This document shows, piece by piece, positions 31,125-34,827 of a stretch of DNA of 34,827 nucleotides. The DNA comes from an uncultured bacterium (GTDB lineage Bacteria; Bacillota; Clostridia; Oscillospirales; Oscillospiraceae). Location: the NCBI GenBank assembly GCA_947073515.1, contig CAMTMC010000031.1:1-34827 (forward strand), written 5' to 3'. Positions within the stretch are counted from its first letter, which is position 1; each line of letters begins with the position of its first letter. The notes under the pieces are model-generated. The model was not told where the DNA came from and searched no databases. It saw only the letters and a program-made list of their open reading frames with translations. The translations under genes and the position numbers were made by a program.

Positions 31125-31547
31125 ATGCCTACTTTTAACCAGCTGGTGCGTAAGGGCCGCGCGATGGCCGCTTACAAGTCTACCTCCCCCGCTCTGCAGC
31201 ATGGCCTGAACACGCTGAAGAACCGGAGCACTGACCTGCCCTCTCCCCAGAAGAGAGGTGTCTGCACCGCCGTGCGTACTTCCACCCCCAAGAAGCCCAA
31301 CTCGGCCCTTCGTAAGATCGCCCGTGTGAAGCTGACCAACGGGATGGAGGTCACCGCCTATATCCCCGGCGTGGGCCACAACCTGCAGGAGCACTCCGTG
31401 GTCATGATCCGGGGCGGCCGTGTCAAGGACCTGCCCGGCGTGCGCTACCACATCATCCGCGGCACTCTGGATACCCAGGGCGTCAACGGCCGTATGCAGG
31501 CCCGCTCCAAGTACGGCGCCAAGCGGCCCAAGGCCGGCAAGAAGTAA
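31125..31547 (+). CDS. rpsL: 30S ribosomal protein S12
   Basis: The product has 140 residues: [12 protein letters not shown], the typical start; [19 protein letters not shown], containing the streptomycin-related Lys region; ITAYIPG-like [16 protein letters not shown] and [14 protein letters not shown], the second resistance-related loop; and a basic tail [11 protein letters not shown]12 lies at the decoding centre of the 30S subunit. The ATG at 31125 has AAAGGAGG; an in-frame TTG at 31101 would be too early. The sequence looks like the streptomycin-sensitive type (PKKPNS). Confidence 0.97.
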   Translation: MPTFNQLVRKGRAMAAYKSTSPALQHGLNTLKNRSTDLPSPQKRGVCTAVRTSTPKKPNSALRKIARVKLTNGMEVTAYIPGVGHNLQEHSVVMIRGGRVKDLPGVRYHIIRGTLDTQGVNGRMQARSKYGAKRPKAGKK

Positions 31548-31810
31548 TTTTTCCTTGAAAAATTACAGTGGGGATTGATTCCCCGCCAGCCTGCCCTCAA
31601 GCCCCCGGGGCTTGAGACCCATTGAATTTGCGTTGTGCGTTTCGCGCGAGGCAACAGCCTTGCCGGGCGTTTTACCATATATATCCGCCCTATGGGCGGG
31701 TGTACTGCGGGAAAACCTCGGACAGGCATTACACGCAGTCCAAACGGCGCGCCGTTTGGGGTACGAGTACCTATGATTTCATTTCATTCTATATGAAGGA
31801 GGGAAGCAAA
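31545..31810 (+). ncRNA. Structured rpsL-rpsG intergenic region
   Basis: This 263-nt spacer is dense in hairpins. TAATTTTTC/GAAAAATTA (31545-31565) overlaps the rpsL stop. GGGGA/TCCCC lies at 31570-31584. CTCAAGCCCC/GGGGCTTGAG (31596-31616) is almost a perfect palindrome. CCGCCC/GGGCGG is at 31685-31699. ACTGCG/CGCAGT at 31704-31739 encloses 24 nt. A 20-bp perfect palindrome (half-site CCAAACGGCG) is at 31740-31759. It is far longer than a normal spacer and has no good ORF. In E. coli the rpsL-rpsG spacer is the S7 binding site for feedback, so a similar role is possible. Confidence 0.5.
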
Positions 31811-32281
31811 GTGCCCAGAAGAGGAAATGTACCCAAGCGGGAGGTTCTGCCTGATCCGCTTTACAACTCCGTCCTGGTTACCAAGCTCACCAACAGCATT
31901 ATGCTGGATGGCAAGAAGGGCGTGGCGCAGAAGGTTGTCTACGGCGCCTTCGACATCATCAAGGAGAAGACTGAGAAGGACCCCATGGAGGTCTACACCC
32001 AGGCCCTTGAGAACATCATGCCCTCCCTGGAGGTCAAGGCCCGCCGTGTGGGCGGCGCCACCTACCAGGTGCCCATCGAGGTCCGGCCTGAGCGCCGGCA
32101 GACCCTGGGTCTGCGCTGGCTGACCACTTACGCCCGTAACCGGGGCGAGAAGACCATGAAGGAGCGGCTGGCCGGCGAGATCATGGACGCCGCCAACAAC
32201 ACCGGCTCTGCGGTCAAGAAGCGTGAGGACACCCACAAGATGGCTGAGTCCAACAAGGCATTCGCCCACTACCGCTGGTAA
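31811..32281 (+). CDS. rpsG: 30S ribosomal protein S7
   Basis: The product has 156 residues, the exact family length, starting from GTG at 31811: [37 protein letters not shown] and [18 protein letters not shown] [20 protein letters not shown] are the conserved cores; the end [13 protein letters not shown] is typical. S7 starts assembly of the 30S head. The GTG start is fixed by GAAGGAGGG just before it; a longer frame to 31622 would translate the structured spacer and is rejected. fusA follows after 15 bp. Confidence 0.97.
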   Translation: MPRRGNVPKREVLPDPLYNSVLVTKLTNSIMLDGKKGVAQKVVYGAFDIIKEKTEKDPMEVYTQALENIMPSLEVKARRVGGATYQVPIEVRPERRQTLGLRWLTTYARNRGEKTMKERLAGEIMDAANNTGSAVKKREDTHKMAESNKAFAHYRW

Positions 32282-32296
32282 TAAAGGAGACGCAGT

Positions 32297-34402
32297 ATGC
32301 CTAGAAAAGTATCTCTGAATAACACTCGGAACATCGGCATCATGGCCCACATCGACGCGGGCAAGACGACCACCACCGAGCGTATTCTTTACTACACTGG
32401 CGTCAACTACAAGATCGGCGAGACCCACGAGGGTACCGCCACCATGGACTGGATGGCCCAGGAGCAGGAGCGTGGTATTACCATTACCTCCGCCGCCACC
32501 ACCTGCTACTGGCAGGGGACGAAGAACCAGTTCCCCCAGACCCGCCTGAACATCATCGACACCCCGGGCCACGTGGACTTCACCGTGGAGGTGGAGCGGT
32601 CCCTGCGGGTGCTGGACGGCTCTGTGACCGTCATGTGCGCCAAGGGCGGCGTGGAGCCCCAGTCCGAGACCGTCTGGCGCCAGGCCGACACCTACCGGGT
32701 TCCCCGGATGATCTACGTCAACAAGATGGACATCATGGGCGCTGACTTCTTCCACGTGCTGGACATGATCCATGACCGGCTGAAGTGCAACGCCGTGCCC
32801 ATCCAGCTGCCTATCGGCGCTGAGGAGACCTTCAAGGGCATCATCGACCTGGTGGAGATGAAGGCCGATATCTACTACGACGACCTGGGCAAGGACATGC
32901 GGGTGGAGGAGATCCCCGCCGACATGCTGGAGCTGGCCCAGGAATACCGCACCAAGCTGCTGGACGCCTGCGCCGACATCGACGAGGAGATCATGGAGCT
33001 GGTGTTGGAGGAGCAGCCTGTCCCCGAGGAGATGATCCGCCGGGCCATCCGCAGGGGCACCATCGACAACCTGATGGTCCCCGTGGTCTGCGGCACCTCC
33101 TACCGGAACAAGGGCGTGCAGAAGCTGCTGGACGCCATCGTGGACTATATGCCTTCCCCCTTGGACATCCCCGCCATCAAGGGCGTCAATCCCGACACCG
33201 AGGAGGAGGACGAGCGTCCCGCCGACGACAACGCCCCCTTCTCCGCCCTGGCCTTTAAGATCGCCACCGACCCCTATGTGGGCCGCCTGTCCTTTGTGCG
33301 TGTCTACTCCGGCGTGCTGAACACCGGCACCTCCGTGCTGAACAGCACCAAGAAGCAGAAGGAGCGCATCGGCCGCATCCTCCAGATGCACGCCAACCAC
33401 CGGGAGGACATCGAGGCCGTCTACTGCGGCGACATCGCCGCCGTCATCGGCCTGAAGAACTCCACCACCGGCGACACCCTGTGCGACGAGAAGCACCCCA
33501 TCATCCTGGAGTCCATGGAGTTCCCCGAGCCCGTCATCCGGGTGGCCATCGAGCCCAAGACCAAGGCCGGTCAGGAGAAGATGGGCATCGCCCTGATGAA
33601 GCTGGCCGAGGAGGACCCCACCTTCAAGACCTACACCGACGAGGAGACCGGCCAGACCATCATCGCCGGCATGGGCGAGCTCCACCTGGAGATCATCGTG
33701 GATCGCCTGCTCCGGGAGTACAAGGTGGAGGCCAACGTGGGCGCGCCCCAGGTGGCCTACAAGGAGACCATCAAGCAGTCCGTCAAGCAGGACACCAAGT
33801 ACGCCCGCCAGTCCGGCGGCAAGGGCCAGTACGGCCACGTGGTCATCACCGTGGAGCCCAACGAGCCCGGCAAGGGCTACGAGTTCCTCAACGAGATCAC
33901 TGGCGGCGTGATTCCCAAGGAGTTCATCCCCGCCGTGGATCAGGGCATCCAGGGGGCCATGCAGGCCGGCGTGATGGCCGGATACCCGGTGGTGGACGTG
34001 AAGGTCCACCTGACCTTCGGCTCCTACCACGAGGTGGACTCCTCCGAGATGGCGTTCAAGATCGCCGGCTCCATGGCCTTCAAGGAGGCCTGCCGCAAGG
34101 CCGGGGCCTGCCTGCTGGAGCCCATCATGAAGGTGTCCGTCATTGCCCCCGACGAGTACCTGGGCAACGTCATCGGCGACATCACCAGCCGCCGGGGCCA
34201 GATCCAGGGCCAGGAGGCCCGGCCCGGAGCCACCCAGGTGGACGCTCTGGTCCCCCTGTCCGAGATGTTCGGCTACGCCACCGACCTGCGCTCCCGCACC
34301 CAGGGGCGCGGCCAGTACACCATGGAGCCCCACAGCTACGTGGAGATCCCCAAGAGCATCGCGGAAAAGATCATCGCCCAGCGCGGGCGGAAAGAGGACT
34401 GA
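32297..34402 (+). CDS. fusA: Elongation factor G
   Basis: The product has 701 residues. The G domain has [19 protein letters not shown] (P-loop), [10 protein letters not shown] (switch), DTPGHVDF and NKMD. Domains II to V follow; domain IV has [14 protein letters not shown] and [14 protein letters not shown], and domain V ends with [24 protein letters not shown] moves tRNAs and mRNA on the ribosome with GTP. It is the third gene of the str operon. The AAAGGAG ribosome binding site is 7 nt upstream. No internal deviation was noticed. Confidence 0.98.
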   Translation: MPRKVSLNNTRNIGIMAHIDAGKTTTTERILYYTGVNYKIGETHEGTATMDWMAQEQERGITITSAATTCYWQGTKNQFPQTRLNIIDTPGHVDFTVEVERSLRVLDGSVTVMCAKGGVEPQSETVWRQADTYRVPRMIYVNKMDIMGADFFHVLDMIHDRLKCNAVPIQLPIGAEETFKGIIDLVEMKADIYYDDLGKDMRVEEIPADMLELAQEYRTKLLDACADIDEEIMELVLEEQPVPEEMIRRAIRRGTIDNLMVPVVCGTSYRNKGVQKLLDAIVDYMPSPLDIPAIKGVNPDTEEEDERPADDNAPFSALAFKIATDPYVGRLSFVRVYSGVLNTGTSVLNSTKKQKERIGRILQMHANHREDIEAVYCGDIAAVIGLKNSTTGDTLCDEKHPIILESMEFPEPVIRVAIEPKTKAGQEKMGIALMKLAEEDPTFKTYTDEETGQTIIAGMGELHLEIIVDRLLREYKVEANVGAPQVAYKETIKQSVKQDTKYARQSGGKGQYGHVVITVEPNEPGKGYEFLNEITGGVIPKEFIPAVDQGIQGAMQAGVMAGYPVVDVKVHLTFGSYHEVDSSEMAFKIAGSMAFKEACRKAGACLLEPIMKVSVIAPDEYLGNVIGDITSRRGQIQGQEARPGATQVDALVPLSEMFGYATDLRSRTQGRGQYTMEPHSYVEIPKSIAEKIIAQRGRKED

Positions 34403-34426
34403 CCAGCACGCTGCGTAAAATTGTAG

Positions 34427-34455
34427 TTGCAATTTCCGCCGCTATGGGATAGAAT
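34427..34455 (+). promoter_or_regulatory. tuf promoter
   Basis: -35 TTGCAA (34427-34432), 17-bp spacer, -10 TAGAAT (34450-34455). The -10 lies in the loop of the terminator-like hairpin at 34442-34468. Transcription would begin at about 34462, leaving the second arm in or near the start of the message. Confidence 0.6.
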
Positions 34456-34474
34456 AATCCCATCATAGTTTTTT
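34442..34474 (+). terminator. Terminator-like hairpin between fusA and tuf
   Basis: CTATGGGA (34442-34449) pairs with TCCCAT-c-ATAG (34458-34468, one bulged C), loop of 8 nt, followed by six T and a T-rich run. It is a standard intrinsic terminator, likely leaky since tuf also has its own promoter embedded here. Confidence 0.65.
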
Positions 34475-34519
34475 CTTTCACAATTTTAAACTTTAACCAG
34501 ATTAAGGAGGAAACTCAAA

Positions 34520-34827
34520 ATGGCCAAGCAAAAGTTTGAGCGTACCAAGCCCCACGTCAACATCGGCACCATCGGCCACGTGGACCACGGCAAGACCACC
34601 CTGACCGCCGCCATCACCAAGTGGCTGGCCCTCCAGGGCTGGGCCGACTACAGCGACTATTCCAGCATCGACAGCGCGCCCGAGGAGCGCGAGCGCGGCG
34701 TGACCATCAACACCGCCCACATCGAGTACGAGACCGCCAACCGGAACTACGCCCACGTGGACTGCCCGGGCCACGCCGACTATATCAAGAACATGATCAC
34801 CGGCGCGGCGCAGATGGGCGGCGCGGT
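34520..34827 (+). CDS. tuf: Elongation factor Tu, 3' end missing
   Basis: About 102 residues are present. [17 protein letters not shown] is the P-loop, [16 protein letters not shown] the switch I region and [19 protein letters not shown] the G3 region. EF-Tu carries aminoacyl-tRNA to the ribosome. The AAGGAGG is 9 nt upstream. The contig ends within the gene, as often happens at tuf because it can be duplicated. The segment [18 protein letters not shown] differs from the commoner EF-Tu wording, and the last residues read QMGGA where QMDGA is usual, possibly an end-of-contig error. Confidence 0.95.
   Translation, partial: MAKQKFERTKPHVNIGTIGHVDHGKTTLTAAITKWLALQGWADYSDYSSIDSAPEERERGVTINTAHIEYETANRNYAHVDCPGHADYIKNMITGAAQMGGA

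Noticed and set aside
31784..34432. Minus-strand open frame of about 880 codons opposite rpsG and fusA
   Set aside because: Antisense shadow of highly expressed GC-rich genes; rich in Gly, His, Val and Leu, with no recognisable domain.

Overview
This window is best read as two unrelated genomes joined in one contig. Positions 1 to about 8160 look like a Bacteroidales chromosome (Bacteroides/Parabacteroides type): lower GC, lipoprotein-rich glycan genes, an AraC regulator, the DUF4248 / HU-like DNA-binding pair typical of that order, and TAnnTTTG-type -7 boxes. From about 8140 to the end the DNA is very GC-rich, with strong Shine-Dalgarno sequences, TTGACA/TATAAT-type promoters and gene orders typical of high-GC Clostridia, probably Oscillospiraceae (Flavonifractor/Lawsonibacter-like). 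The change falls inside a stretch of about 20 bases where a Bacteroidales dnaB and a clostridial urocanase gene meet out of frame. The first 12 bases match the end of a standard Illumina adapter. A metagenomic mis-join is much more likely than a biological fusion.

Left part (1-8160): a minus-strand glycan operon (truncated GH97-like lipoprotein, lipocalin-like lipoprotein, GH38 alpha-mannosidase-like enzyme running off the end) lies divergent from an AraC regulator. Then come a glucosaminidase with a small membrane ORF, DUF4248, an HU-like protein preceded by phased decamer repeats, a MntA/HepT toxin-antitoxin pair, a CHC2/Toprim primase and the C-terminal half of a DnaB helicase. The last genes resemble a resident mobile or prophage-derived replication block.

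Right part, first block (8140-14330): histidine breakdown and folate genes. hutU (truncated by the junction) diverges from a LysR gene. ftcD, fchA, folT behind a clear tetrahydrofolate riboswitch, hutD and folC follow and end at a strong terminator. FtcD and FchA load the formimino carbon of histidine onto tetrahydrofolate and release ammonia. FolT imports folate and FolC polyglutamylates it, so carbon disposal and cofactor supply are encoded together.

Second block (14410-29030): a minus-strand family 4 uracil-DNA glycosylase, then a compact division and cell wall cluster: mraZ, rsmH, ftsL, a PASTA-bearing class B PBP, murE, mraY, ftsW, murG, murA, ftsQ, ftsZ. murF, murD, murC and ftsA are not in it. 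Several gene leaders carry strong hairpins, some covering ribosome binding sites.

Third block (29032-34827): a secreted lipoprotein serpin on the minus strand, then the translation operon L7Ae-like protein, rpsL, rpsG, fusA, and tuf cut by the contig end. A structured dispersed repeat (direct terminal repeats of 29-30 nt, unit about 165 nt) occurs once before murE and once, inverted, before the L7Ae gene. It is the most novel-looking element in the window. No CRISPR array, tRNA or rRNA gene was recognised.
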